Notes: a model not told the origin generated them from the sequence alone. DNA of 40,440 bases from Gemmatimonadota bacterium (GCA_017881445.1 JADGQX010000011.1:1-40440), one strand, 5' to 3'; positions 23,506 through 32,309 are shown, counted from the first letter of the stretch. A program made the numbers and translations.

Positions 23506-24486
23506 TCACCGCAGGGGGCTGAGCCAGCGGATGCCGATGCGGTGCACGGCGCCGAAGTAGTTCAGGTTCTGGAAGGTGTAGTCCAGGGCAATGGCGCCGA
23601 GGGACAGCCCGCCGCCGACCTGGAGCGGGGCGAGTCCGCCGGAGCCCTGGGCACCGCTGAAGCCGACGCGGGCCACGGCGCCGAGTCGGCGGTTGGCGGC
23701 GGGGATCAGCCCGGCCTCCGCGCCGGCGACCAGACCGGAGGTGTGCTCCTTGAGCCCGGCGACGAAGTCGGCGGAAACGGCCATGCCGAGGCCGGAGGGA
23801 GTGCTGCGGGCGTAGCTCAGGCCGACGCGGGCCTCGGCCGGCAGCGGCGCGGCGGTGCTGTCGCCGCTGAGGGAGCCGCCGAAGTTGCGCAGCGAGGCTC
23901 CAACGGTCAGTGAGGGCAGCAGGCCGACCTGAGCGCCGAGGTCGAACATGGGCGCGCCGGAGCTGGCGCCGGCGATGGAGGTGGAGACGAAGCCCGCGCT
24001 GGCGCCGATGCGGACGCGGCCATGGGCCAGCGGATAGGAGGCGCCGAAGCGGGCGGCGGATTCCGTTGCGCTGACGGACTGTCCGGTGGCGGTTCCGCGC
24101 TGTCCGCCGAAGAGCGGGTCGGGCGTGAACTCCTCCACGCTGCCCCCGTTGAGGTAGGCAATGCCGGCGCCGAGGGCGAGGCGGCCCACATGGAAGGAGC
24201 CGGCGGCGGAACCGAAGGAGATGCCCTCGACCAGCGGCTCGAAGGCGGCGCCGGCCCCGGCATTGAAGGAGGCCAGCCCGGCCGGGTTGTAGAAGAGCAC
24301 GTCGGCGTCGCCGGTCATGCCGGTGTAGGCGCCGGAGAAGGAGGCCGCGCGACTGCCGGCGGGGAGCTGCAGCACCATGGCGCCGGCGACGCCGGCGCCG
24401 CTCTGGGCGTGGGCAGGTGTGGCCGCGGCGAGAGCGACCAGGGCGCCGGCTGCGGCGGCTGCGAGTCGGAATTGCGAGCGAATCAT
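23506..24486 (-). CDS. PorV/PorQ-like outer-membrane beta-barrel protein
   Basis: A 326-residue outer-membrane protein. A signal peptide ends near residue 27 (ATPAHA). The start of the mature part, GSRAASFSGAYTGMTGDADVLFYNPAGLASF, is the hallmark of the PorV/PorQ/UPF0164 family (FadL-like barrels). Alternating strands continue to an aromatic end, RIGIRWLSPLR. In Bacteroidota, PorV shuttles type IX secretion cargo from the translocon to the surface-attachment complex. The gene starts 3 bases after the stop of the S8 protease, with AGGAG inside that gene's end, so the two are translated together. I infer that the protease is its cargo. Confidence 0.85.
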   Translation of the reverse strand: MIRSQFRLAAAAAGALVALAAATPAHAQSGAGVAGAMVLQLPAGSRAASFSGAYTGMTGDADVLFYNPAGLASFNAGAGAAFEPLVEGISFGSAAGSFHVGRLALGAGIAYLNGGSVEEFTPDPLFGGQRGTATGQSVSATESAARFGASYPLAHGRVRIGASAGFVSTSIAGASSGAPMFDLGAQVGLLPSLTVGASLRNFGGSLSGDSTAAPLPAEARVGLSYARSTPSGLGMAVSADFVAGLKEHTSGLVAGAEAGLIPAANRRLGAVARVGFSGAQGSGGLAPLQVGGGLSLGAIALDYTFQNLNYFGAVHRIGIRWLSPLR

Positions 24487-24489
24487 GAG

Positions 24490-27400
24490 CTACTCCTGCG
24501 GGCTCGCGCCGGCGGCCGACGCAGTGGTGGCGATGAAGAGCTTCTGGCGGACCAGCTGGCCGCCGATGTTGAACACCACGAGGTAGATCCCCGGTGCCAC
24601 GGCGGCGCCCTGGTCGTTGGTGAGCTTCCAGTCGATGCGCCCGCCATTCTCGAGGCGGGGCAGCAGGTCCACGACACGGCGCCCGGTCAGCGAGTAAACC
24701 GCGGCCACGGTCGGGGCCTGGCTGAAGTTGAAGATCACGTGGCCGTGGTGGACCGGGTTCTCGCTCAGGGCGAAGGTCTCGCTCGCGCCCAGGACCGTGG
24801 TGACCGCCGGGGCGGAGGCCACGGTGCTGGCGCCGGTCCCGAGCTGGTCGGTGGCCAGCGAGCGGACGCCCAGCGTGTGGGTGGCCGTGGGCACGAGCGT
24901 GGCGGCGAAGCGGGCGCCGTTCGGTGCCTGCCCGCTCATCTCCACGGCCAGGATCAGCTGGGTCGTGGAGTTGGCCGGAACGCTCACGGAATCCAGGGTG
25001 AAGGTGACGCGGGTGGCAGTGGCGCTCAGCGCGGCCGTGGCCGCGCCGACCTGGGGCTCACCCGGGCTGAGCGTGCCGGAGCCGTCCACGTCGCGGAAGA
25101 GAACGAGGCGCGCGGCCGGGTCGTTGCCCGTGGCGTCGAAGGCGAGGGAGGTGATCTTCATGGCCTCGAAGCCGGTCACCTTGAGGGCGATGGTCAGCAG
25201 CGGCACGCGCGTCCCCTTGAGGCTGATCGTCGCCTTTGCGGGCGAGACGGAGGCGCCGGTGAGCGTGAGCACGGAGGGCGGGACCACCACCACCGAGATG
25301 CTGTCGCGGATCGCACCCACCGCCGCGATGATGAAGGCGCTGCCATTGGCGATGGCCCGGACCAGCCCCGTCGCGTCCACGGTCGCCACCGCGGTGTTGG
25401 AGGACGTCCAGGTGACCGCCAAGGCGAGTCGCACGCCCACGCCGTTGAAGACGGTGGCCGTCAGCCTGTCGGTGCCGCCGCGCACGAGGGTGTCCGCCCG
25501 GGGGCTGATGGTGACGCCGGCGACGGCATTGGGGTTGGTGTTCATGGCCGCGAGGGCGGCCCTCACGTTCAGCTTGCCGCCCCCCCACCAGTCCTGCGGC
25601 GCTCCGCCGACGCCGTAGGTGCGGGAGGTGAAGCCATCCTGGGTGGCGTTGACCGCCAGGATGGTCCGGATCTGGTCAGCGGTGAGGCTCTTGTTGAGCT
25701 GGAACATGAGGGCGATGGCACCGGTCACGTGCGGTGTCGCCATGCTCGTGCCCTCTTCGGCCCAGTGCTGGCCATCGACGGCGACCAGCGGGGCGCTGCC
25801 CGAGTTGATGACCACGTCGCGCGAGAGCGCGGACAGCACGGTGGCACCGGGCGCGGCGATGTCGGGCTTGCGACGGCCGTCGCGCGTGGGGCCGGGGCTG
25901 GAGAAATCCGCGAGGTCGCCCAGCACCGTATTGTCGATGAAATGGAAGGTGCCCGTTGCGGCCCGCCAGTTGGTGCGGCTGGTGAAGGCGCCGGCGGTGA
26001 TCACGGACTTCGCCGTGCCGGGCGTGCCCACGACGTAGCGGTTGTCGAAGCCGGCGAGGCCCGTGGCGGCCGCGCCGCCCACGCCCAGGTCGCCGCCGGT
26101 GAGCCAGAGGTGGTACATCCGGCCCGAGGGCGCGGAGCGGCCGGTGACCTGGATGGTCCAGGTGCCGGGCGCGGGGGTGCCCGCACTGGTCCCGCAGTCG
26201 TTGATCTCGATCTGCGCCTGGTTGTCGCCGTTGTTCGGGTTCGGTCCGGTCGAGGCGTTGTCGGCCACGATGGCGCCGCCGGAGTTGTCCTGGCCGCTGT
26301 TGGTGCCGCGCGCCGCCAGGTAGGAGGAGCCGTCCGGGCGGATGATGGTGAAGTCGAGGTTGTCCTGGCCGGAGTACCAGATCTCGATGTCCTCGGCATC
26401 GTTGCACTTGCCCGGGTTGGGCGTGTACTGCGGCACCGTGAAGGTGTACGCCTGCGTCTGGCCGGTCGCGATCACCGCTCCCGCGTGCAGCAGGTGCGCC
26501 GGCTGGGCGGAAACGCTGTTGCCGTTGGAGCCGTCGTTGCCGGCGGCGACCACGACGGCGAAGCTGTCTCGCGCCAGCAAGTCGAGCATCCGCTCCGGGT
26601 CGCTGGTGCCGTCGTGGGGGCCGAACTGCGCGCCCAGCGACAGGTTGACCACCGCGGCTTTGCCCAGCGCCCGGGCCTGCTGGTAGATCCAGGCCACGCC
26701 GTCGATGATCTGGTTGAAGCTGAAGCTGCCGTTGCCGCCCTTCACGACGATCAGGTCGGCGGCGGGCGCCACGCCGGCATACTGGTACTGCGTGCCGCTG
26801 CCGGCGGCGGCGCCGTTGCCGGCCGCGCTGCCGGCCACGTGCGTGCCGTGGCCCACCACGTCGTTCTCGGTGCAGGAGGCGGCGTTGCCATTGATGGCCT
26901 TCTGGATCGAGTCCTGCGTGCAGAGGTTGCCGTAGCTGAAGTTGCCGCCGAAGCTGCCAGCGGACCAGGCTCCGCCCGGGGCCGTGCCGGACGTGGTCTG
27001 GTCCCAGAGCTCGAGCAGGCGGGTCTTGCCGTTGCCATCCAGGAAGTCGCCGTGCCGGAAGTCGATGCCGGTGTCGTAGGTCCCGACGATGACCCCCTGT
27101 CCGGCGACGCCGGTCCAGACACTGCCCGCGTGCTGGCGCACCTCGTCCGCATGGATGGCGTGGACACCGGAGTCGTTCACGACCTTCACCCGGCGCGCCA
27201 CGGAGATGGAGACCAGCCCGCTGACGTGAGTGAGGGAATCCGCCAGGTCCAGCGGCACGGTGGCGGTGAGCAGGTAGCCGCCCTGGGGTGTGCGCACGAC
27301 CGTGCCCACCCGGGCGCCGCGGTCGCGGAGTGCTTCCAGGGCGACCTGGTCGCTCACCTCGAGGAAGAGCCCGACCTGCGGCCGGCCCCGCTCGTCCCGG

Positions 27401-27612
27401 TCCACCGCCAGCAGCCCGGCCAGCGGCAGGGGCGCGTCCGTGGGGAGCACGTCGAAGCGGCCGCTCGGCGCCGCCGCCTTGCGCACCTCGGGGCTGATGA
27501 GCTGCTTCAGTGCCAGGTCGATGCGGGGGCCGACCTGCTGGGCGGCGGCGGCGAGGGGCAGCGCGAGAGCGGCCAGCAGGGCCAGCAACATCCGGGGCAG
27601 TCGAGACGTCAT
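24490..27612 (-). CDS. S8 subtilisin-like protease with Big_2-like and C-terminal sorting-like domains
   Basis: A 1040-residue exported protease. In order: signal peptide (1-25), propeptide-like region (about 60-145), and S8 catalytic domain (about 165-690) with D180 in GTYDTGID, H255 in GHGTHVAG, oxyanion N359 in AAGNDGS and S623 in EEGTSMATPH. A long insert (about 375-510) carries a pre-peptidase-like domain. A Big_2-like Ig domain follows (about 700-780, TSSNTAVATVDATGLV). The end (about 955-1030) resembles the FlgD-Ig/type IX sorting domain: FALSENPV, VYSLTGRRVVDL, APGIYLVVF, RQKLFI. Its ATG overlaps the stop of the upstream lipoprotein (ATGA). Confidence 0.92.
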   Translation of the reverse strand: MTSRLPRMLLALLAALALPLAAAAQQVGPRIDLALKQLISPEVRKAAAPSGRFDVLPTDAPLPLAGLLAVDRDERGRPQVGLFLEVSDQVALEALRDRGARVGTVVRTPQGGYLLTATVPLDLADSLTHVSGLVSISVARRVKVVNDSGVHAIHADEVRQHAGSVWTGVAGQGVIVGTYDTGIDFRHGDFLDGNGKTRLLELWDQTTSGTAPGGAWSAGSFGGNFSYGNLCTQDSIQKAINGNAASCTENDVVGHGTHVAGSAAGNGAAAGSGTQYQYAGVAPAADLIVVKGGNGSFSFNQIIDGVAWIYQQARALGKAAVVNLSLGAQFGPHDGTSDPERMLDLLARDSFAVVVAAGNDGSNGNSVSAQPAHLLHAGAVIATGQTQAYTFTVPQYTPNPGKCNDAEDIEIWYSGQDNLDFTIIRPDGSSYLAARGTNSGQDNSGGAIVADNASTGPNPNNGDNQAQIEINDCGTSAGTPAPGTWTIQVTGRSAPSGRMYHLWLTGGDLGVGGAAATGLAGFDNRYVVGTPGTAKSVITAGAFTSRTNWRAATGTFHFIDNTVLGDLADFSSPGPTRDGRRKPDIAAPGATVLSALSRDVVINSGSAPLVAVDGQHWAEEGTSMATPHVTGAIALMFQLNKSLTADQIRTILAVNATQDGFTSRTYGVGGAPQDWWGGGKLNVRAALAAMNTNPNAVAGVTISPRADTLVRGGTDRLTATVFNGVGVRLALAVTWTSSNTAVATVDATGLVRAIANGSAFIIAAVGAIRDSISVVVVPPSVLTLTGASVSPAKATISLKGTRVPLLTIALKVTGFEAMKITSLAFDATGNDPAARLVLFRDVDGSGTLSPGEPQVGAATAALSATATRVTFTLDSVSVPANSTTQLILAVEMSGQAPNGARFAATLVPTATHTLGVRSLATDQLGTGASTVASAPAVTTVLGASETFALSENPVHHGHVIFNFSQAPTVAAVYSLTGRRVVDLLPRLENGGRIDWKLTNDQGAAVAPGIYLVVFNIGGQLVRQKLFIATTASAAGASPQE

Positions 27613-28004
27613 GCAGCACCATCGGGGGCAGAGGTGACGGACGCCCGGCCGCGCGACCGGCCCTGAGGTCGCGCCGAGCGGGAAAGCTCCATGTGCCGTA
27701 CGAAGGAAAGTCCGGCGACGGCGGCGAGGCTCCCGCCGGCCACCTCGCCCGTGAGCAGCTCTCCCGTCACCGTGCCCAGGCGCAGGCCCGCCCGCTCCAG
27801 CGCCTGGCGGTCGGCCGCGTCCAGCGGCCGCGTCGTGCGAATGAAGACACCGACGACCATGTCCCCCCCCGACGCCGCAATGGCGCGCAGCCGCACGTCC
27901 ATCTTGGCGGCGCGCGCCGGATCCAGCCCGCCCGGCTGGCGGGCATGCGTGCAGGCGAAGCCGGCGACGAGAAGCACGGTCAGTAGGGCGAGCGACACCC
28001 GCAT
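27609..28004 (-). CDS. Lipoprotein resembling a subtilisin propeptide / I9 inhibitor
   Basis: A 131-residue lipoprotein (VAGFAC lipobox, C20). The mature part contains VVGVFIRTTR, LERAGLRLGTVTGELLTGEV and LAAVAGLSFVRHMELS. This order matches the propeptide region of the downstream protease (QVGLFLEVSD, LRDRGARVGTV, LLTATV, LTHVSGLVSISVAR). Such I9-like folds act as chaperone-inhibitors of subtilisins. I infer a membrane-tethered inhibitor or folding helper for its neighbour. AGGG lies 8 bases before the ATG at 28004; another ATG is at 28010. Its stop overlaps the protease start. The C-terminus is basic and polar. Confidence 0.75.
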   Translation of the reverse strand: MRVSLALLTVLLVAGFACTHARQPGGLDPARAAKMDVRLRAIAASGGDMVVGVFIRTTRPLDAADRQALERAGLRLGTVTGELLTGEVAGGSLAAVAGLSFVRHMELSRSARPQGRSRGRASVTSAPDGAA

Positions 28005-28086
28005 TGACATTTCCCTGAGAAACGGCGGTCGACGGGAGCCGTCAACCGCAGGGAAGCACCTACACCGGCGGCGAGTGCCGGTTCCG

Positions 28087-29364
28087 TCAGGCCCGGGCGG
28101 TAGCCAGGGCGCGGGATTGCAGCGCGCCGGCGATGAGCCGGGCGCGCTCGCCGGGCTCGCCGGGCAGGGTCCGTCCGCTGCCTGCGGCACTGGCCTGCGT
28201 GACCTCGACCTCCAGGGCGGCGACCAGGTCGGGGTAGCCGCCGCGCCGCGCGGCGTCCAGGCCATCGCGCAGGTGGTCGCGGGCCACGTCCGGAACGCCC
28301 ACCAGCAGGCAGGCGCGCGCGAGCCGCAGATGCATTTCGGCGGCGGGGCGGGGGGGCGGGGACTCCGCCCGGGCGTCCCGGAGCAGGCGCTTGCGCGCCA
28401 GGGCGAACTCCTCGAGCCGGCCCGCCTCCGCGTAGCTGCCGGCCACGTCGGCGTGGGCGCGCCAGAGGTCGGCGGCCGGCAGGGCCTCGCTCAGGAGCAT
28501 CTCGTAGGCGCGCAGGGCGGCGTCCAGCAGCCCCAGCGTGCGGAACGCGCCGCCGGCCGCCTCGAGGGCGGCGGCGCGACACGGGGAGTCCGACGCGTTC
28601 TCCAGCGCGGTCCACGCATGCTCGACGGCCGCCTCGGCATCCCCCGCCGCCAGAGCGGATTCGGCCAGGCCGGCGAAGGCCAGGCTCTGCACCTGCCGGT
28701 CGGCCCAGCTCCGCCCCTGCCGCAGCACCTGCTCGAGCATGGCGCTCGCGCCGGCGCCATCGCCGCGGCGCAGCAACAGCCTGGCCCCGGCGCAGGCGGC
28801 CTTGGCCCACTCGCCGTGCGCGCCTGCCGCGGTCGCCGCCGTGGCGGCGGCGCTCAGGTGCTGCTCCGCCTCCTCTTCCCGCCCGTGGCGGAAGCAGAGC
28901 GTGCCCAGCCGGCGGAGTGCGGCCGCGGCGGCGGCGGCGCGCCCGAACGCCTGCGCCAGCTCCAGGCCGCTGCGGTAGAACTCCTCCGCCGCGCAGGCGT
29001 GTCCCGCCTCCTCCGCGACATCCCCCAGCCCCGCCACGGCCGCAGCCAGATCCGCGGGCGAGCGACTCTCGATCTCGTGCAGGTAGCGGGAGATGCGCAG
29101 GCGCTCCGGGTCGCGGGCGGGCAGGTGCCCCAGCTCCTCGCGGATCGCCTCGACCTGGCGGGCGTAGGAGGCCGCGCTCACACCTTCCAGGCCGAGCGCC
29201 AGTACTCGGCGCAGCGGACGGAGCGCCAGGAACCGGAGCCGCGCGCGCCGCGCCAGCTCGGAGTCGCGCTCCCGGCCCTCCAGGTCCCGGAAGATGAGCC
29301 AGCCGGGGAACGCGGCTTCGCGCACCGGGGCCGGCAGCGGGGCGATGCGATCATAGCGCGCCAT
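28087..29364 (-). CDS. TPR-repeat protein
   Basis: A 425-residue all-helical protein of tetratricopeptide-like repeats, very rich in Ala. Repeats are visible from about residue 75 onward, for example AAEEFYRSGLELAQAFGR, LGTLCFRHGREEEAEQHL and ALRAYEMLLSEALPAADLW. There is no signal peptide or membrane helix, so it is probably cytosolic and binds a protein partner. It starts 4 bases after the stop of the regulator gene, so the two are co-translated. The ATG at 29364 is chosen because the frame upstream lies inside the regulator. Co-occurrence suggests that it senses or modulates the regulator's state. Confidence 0.8.
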   Translation of the reverse strand: MARYDRIAPLPAPVREAAFPGWLIFRDLEGRERDSELARRARLRFLALRPLRRVLALGLEGVSAASYARQVEAIREELGHLPARDPERLRISRYLHEIESRSPADLAAAVAGLGDVAEEAGHACAAEEFYRSGLELAQAFGRAAAAAAALRRLGTLCFRHGREEEAEQHLSAAATAATAAGAHGEWAKAACAGARLLLRRGDGAGASAMLEQVLRQGRSWADRQVQSLAFAGLAESALAAGDAEAAVEHAWTALENASDSPCRAAALEAAGGAFRTLGLLDAALRAYEMLLSEALPAADLWRAHADVAGSYAEAGRLEEFALARKRLLRDARAESPPPRPAAEMHLRLARACLLVGVPDVARDHLRDGLDAARRGGYPDLVAALEVEVTQASAAGSGRTLPGEPGERARLIAGALQSRALATARA

Positions 29365-29368
29365 GCCG

Positions 29369-30148
29369 TTACTCCAGCGCGAGAGCTGCTGTGCCCGGAC
29401 ACTCGGCCACCATCGCGTCGAGCGCCCGCTGGAACCCGGTGGCCGTCCGCAGCGGTGAGGGCCGGCCGCCGATCGTCGCCTTGATCGCCCGCCGGAAGGC
29501 TGCGCCCGACGAGTAGCCGAGCTGCTCCGCGACGGATTCCACACTGCGCCCCGGCTCCAGCAGCCAGCGCAGGCCGTAGAGCACCCGCAGCCAGAGGAGC
29601 AGCCGCCCGGGCGTGGGCAGGCCCCAACGCTGGCAGCGCCGCTCCAGCGTCGAGACCGACATGGCGAAGGCCGATGCCAGTCCCGGTACCTGGATGTGCG
29701 TGGGAATGTGCGTCGCCGCGTGCAGCACCAGCTCCAGCGCCCGGGGCGACAGCGGCTCCCGCAGCCGCGCGGCCAGCGTCGCCGGAATGCCGCGGCGCAG
29801 CGCCGATTCCAGCACGCCCGACACCAGCTCGGCGTCCTCCGCCTCCCGCGAGACCACCACGTCCGCCGCCCCTGCCTTGCCGATGCGCAGCAGCTCGCGC
29901 CCGTCCATCTCCCCCCACACCACCACCGGCGTCAGCGGGTAGCGCTGGGAGAAGCGGAAGACCCGCAGCGCGCCATCCTTCCGGGTCTCCGCGTGGAGGT
30001 CCGCGACCACCGCCGCCACCGGCTGCTTGCGCACGGCGCGATAGAGGTCACGCCAACTCTCCGCCCAGGCAACCTCATGGGCCGAGAGCGCCGCCCGCAG
30101 ACAATCACGGTCGGATGAATTCGGGAGGAGAGCCGCGATCAGGGGCAT
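29369..30148 (-). CDS. AraC-type transcriptional regulator with receiver-like N-terminus
   Basis: A 259-residue regulator. Residues 1-115 look like a receiver fold (AALLPNSSDRDCLRAAL, VAAVVADLHAE with a possible phospho-Asp, PVVVWGEMDGRELLRIGKAGAADVVV), but the usual late Lys is not obvious, so it may not be phosphorylated. Residues 150-250 hold two helix-turn-helix motifs of the AraC family: LASAFAMSVSTLERRCQRW and SVESVAEQLGYSSGAAFRRA. The translation start lies in a small hairpin (30152-30169). It leads a pair with the TPR protein. The protease trio lies 82 bases beyond on the same strand and is the obvious candidate target. Confidence 0.85.
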   Translation of the reverse strand: MPLIAALLPNSSDRDCLRAALSAHEVAWAESWRDLYRAVRKQPVAAVVADLHAETRKDGALRVFRFSQRYPLTPVVVWGEMDGRELLRIGKAGAADVVVSREAEDAELVSGVLESALRRGIPATLAARLREPLSPRALELVLHAATHIPTHIQVPGLASAFAMSVSTLERRCQRWGLPTPGRLLLWLRVLYGLRWLLEPGRSVESVAEQLGYSSGAAFRRAIKATIGGRPSPLRTATGFQRALDAMVAECPGTAALALE

Positions 30149-30151
30149 GTC

Positions 30152-30169
30152 GCACCTTGATAGAGGTGC
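30152..30169 (-). promoter_or_regulatory. Hairpin covering the Shine-Dalgarno of the AraC-type regulator
   Basis: On the minus strand GCACCT (30169-30164) pairs perfectly with AGGTGC (30157-30152) across a 6-base loop. The AAGGTG in the second arm is the only plausible ribosome site for the ATG at 30148. The stem would hide it. A possible promoter (TTGCGG, 17 bases, TTACCT) lies upstream near 30186-30214. The remaining 30149-30320 spacer holds no gene. Confidence 0.45.
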
Positions 30170-30319
30170 AGCGGACTACGGCGAAGGCGAAGGTAATGCG
30201 GCTGGAAAAAGACCCGCAAGAGAGTTGTTCATCCGCCGCCGAATCCGCCGAGCCCGCCGCGCCCTCTGGCACGGTGGCGGAAGAAGGGCCGGCCGACCTC
30301 CCGCGGCGCTCTGCGCCAT

Positions 30320-30356
30320 GAAGAAAGGGGGGCGGCGGCCGTGGCCGCCGCCCCCC
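30320..30356 (-). terminator. Rho-independent terminator after the first acyl-CoA dehydrogenase
   Basis: A perfect 14-bp stem (30327-30340 with 30343-30356) is followed on the minus strand by TTTCTT. It lies 25 bases after the stop of the acyl-CoA dehydrogenase and ends the two-gene operon. Confidence 0.85.
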
Positions 30357-30380
30357 GGGGCGTGCGTTGGGCGTGCGGCG

Positions 30381-32309
30381 CTAGCGTGCGCCGGCGCTGC
30401 CCGCCTCCTGCAGCTTGGGCGCGGCCAGGGTGGAGTGGCCGCCGGCGGGAGCAGGGGCGAGAGGTCCCTGCTCGAGCCAGATGTGCTTGCCCTTGAGCAC
30501 GTTCTGAGCGACGCGGTAGCGCGTGTCGTCGTGGTTCTTGAACACCTCGGCGAAGAGCTGGCGCACGCGCTGGCGCGCGCCGCGGCAGAAGAGGTCCGCG
30601 ATCTCGAGCGCGCCGGCATCGCCCTGCCGGGCCTTCTTCTGCGCGTAGACGCAGGTGGCGGAGATGGCGAACAGCTCGGCGCCGATGTCCACGAGGCGGA
30701 AGAGGACGGCCTGCTTCTTCTCCAGCCTGCCGCCGAAGCGGGTCATGGCGTAGAAGAGGGTACGCGCGAGCTTGCGGGCGGCGCGGTCGGCGAAGCGGAG
30801 ATGCCGGTCGAGCGGCCCGTAACTCCCGTAGCGTGGCCAGTGTCCCCACCCGAGGTATAGCCCGGGAACCCAGCCGGCCATGTGGGCGCTGAGGCCGAGC
30901 AGCCCCTTGAGCTTGGCACCGGCGGAGGCGTCGCGCTCCAGGAAGGCGCCGGCGCTGGAGAGGTGCGGGTCCACCGCCTCCCGGGCGATGAAGAGGCGCA
31001 TGATCTCGGAGGAGCCCTCGAAGATCAGGTTGATGCGCAGGTCGCGCATGACGCGCTCGACCGGGATGGCGGGCTCGCCGCGGGAGGCCAGCGACTCGGC
31101 GGTCTCGTAGCCGCGCCCGCCGCGGATCTGCAAGGTCTCGTCGATGATGCGCCAGGCCGCCTCGGAGTTGAACATCTTGGCGATGGCGGCCTCGAGCCGG
31201 ATGTCGGACCGGCCGGCGTCGGCCAGGCCGGCCGCCAGCTCTGCGATCGACTCCATGGCGAAGGTGCGCGCGGCGATGTCGGCGATCATGGCGGCGACGG
31301 CTTCGTGCTTGCCGACCGGGGCGCCCCACTGGACCCGCTCGTTGGACCAGCTGCGGACCACCTCGAGCGCCCACTTGCCCGTGGAGGCGCAGATGGCGGG
31401 GATGGTCAGGCGGCCGGTATTGAGGGTGACGAGGGCGAGCTTGAGGCCCTTGCCCTCGCCCCAGAGCACGTTCTCCTTGGGAACGCGGACGTTGTGGAAC
31501 CGCATCACGCCGTTCTCGATGCCGCTCAGCCCCATGAAATGGAGCCGGTGCGTCGTCTCGACGCCGGGCCAGTCCGCCTCGACGATGAAGGCGGTGATGC
31601 CGCGGCGCTTGCCCTCACGCGCGGGCGTGCGTGCCATGACCACGAACAGCTCGGCGACGGGGCCGTTCGTGCACCAGAGCTTCTCGCCGTTGAGGATGTA
31701 GGCCTGGCCGTCCTCGGTGGGCTCGGCGGTGGCGCCCAGGCGGGCCGGGTCGCTGCCGACGTCGTTCTCGGTCAGGGCGAAGGCGGAGATGGCGCCCTTC
31801 GCCAGGCGCGGCAGATACTTCTTCTTCTGCTCCTCGGTGCCGAACATCTTGAGCGGCTGCGGCACCCCGATGGACTGGTGGGCGGAGAGCATGACGCCCA
31901 GCGCGGTGCAGTGGCTGCTGATGTAGGCGACGGCGCGGTTGTAGCTGGTCTGGGAGAGGCCGATCCCCCCGTACTCGCGGGGGATCTTCATGCCGAAGGC
32001 GCCTGTGCGGCGCAGGCCCTCGATCACCTTTTCCGGCACCTTGCCGTTGCGCTCGATCTCGGCGGCGTCCACCTCGGTCTCGAGGAACCGCTTCACCCCC
32101 TCCATGAAGGCGGCTGCCCGCTTCTGCTCCTCCGGGTCGGGCTCGGGCGGCGGATCGATCAGGTCGAGGCGAAGCTTGCCCAGGAAGAGCTCGCGGACGA
32201 AGCTCGGCTTCGTCCAGTCGGTCTCCCGCGCGGCTTCCGCCACCTGCCGTGCTTCCTGCTCCGACACCACCCCCGGGCCCTTACCATTGGGCGCCCGCAT
32301 TTCGGCCAT
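30381..32309 (-). CDS. Acyl-CoA dehydrogenase, long (VLCAD/ACAD9-like)
   Basis: A 642-residue flavin acyl-CoA dehydrogenase, longer than the usual 380-400 and thus like VLCAD/ACAD9 forms. It makes the trans-2-enoyl-CoA in the first step of fatty-acid oxidation and passes electrons to ETF. The core (about 65-465) includes AFALTENDVGSDPARL, LWCTNGPVAELFVVMA and the catalytic Glu in NLIFEGSSEIMRL. A C-terminal helical domain (about 490-620) follows, as in VLCAD, where it aids membrane binding. It lies 112 bases after the second dehydrogenase on the same strand and is followed by a terminator. Confidence 0.92.
   Translation of the reverse strand: MAEMRAPNGKGPGVVSEQEARQVAEAARETDWTKPSFVRELFLGKLRLDLIDPPPEPDPEEQKRAAAFMEGVKRFLETEVDAAEIERNGKVPEKVIEGLRRTGAFGMKIPREYGGIGLSQTSYNRAVAYISSHCTALGVMLSAHQSIGVPQPLKMFGTEEQKKKYLPRLAKGAISAFALTENDVGSDPARLGATAEPTEDGQAYILNGEKLWCTNGPVAELFVVMARTPAREGKRRGITAFIVEADWPGVETTHRLHFMGLSGIENGVMRFHNVRVPKENVLWGEGKGLKLALVTLNTGRLTIPAICASTGKWALEVVRSWSNERVQWGAPVGKHEAVAAMIADIAARTFAMESIAELAAGLADAGRSDIRLEAAIAKMFNSEAAWRIIDETLQIRGGRGYETAESLASRGEPAIPVERVMRDLRINLIFEGSSEIMRLFIAREAVDPHLSSAGAFLERDASAGAKLKGLLGLSAHMAGWVPGLYLGWGHWPRYGSYGPLDRHLRFADRAARKLARTLFYAMTRFGGRLEKKQAVLFRLVDIGAELFAISATCVYAQKKARQGDAGALEIADLFCRGARQRVRQLFAEVFKNHDDTRYRVAQNVLKGKHIWLEQGPLAPAPAGGHSTLAAPKLQEAGSAGAR

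Noticed and set aside
24022-27666. A 1214-codon open frame on the plus strand opposite the S8 protease
   Set aside because: It is a product of high GC and codon bias. The opposite frame has an intact catalytic triad and domain order, while this one is low-complexity Gly/Arg/His-rich.
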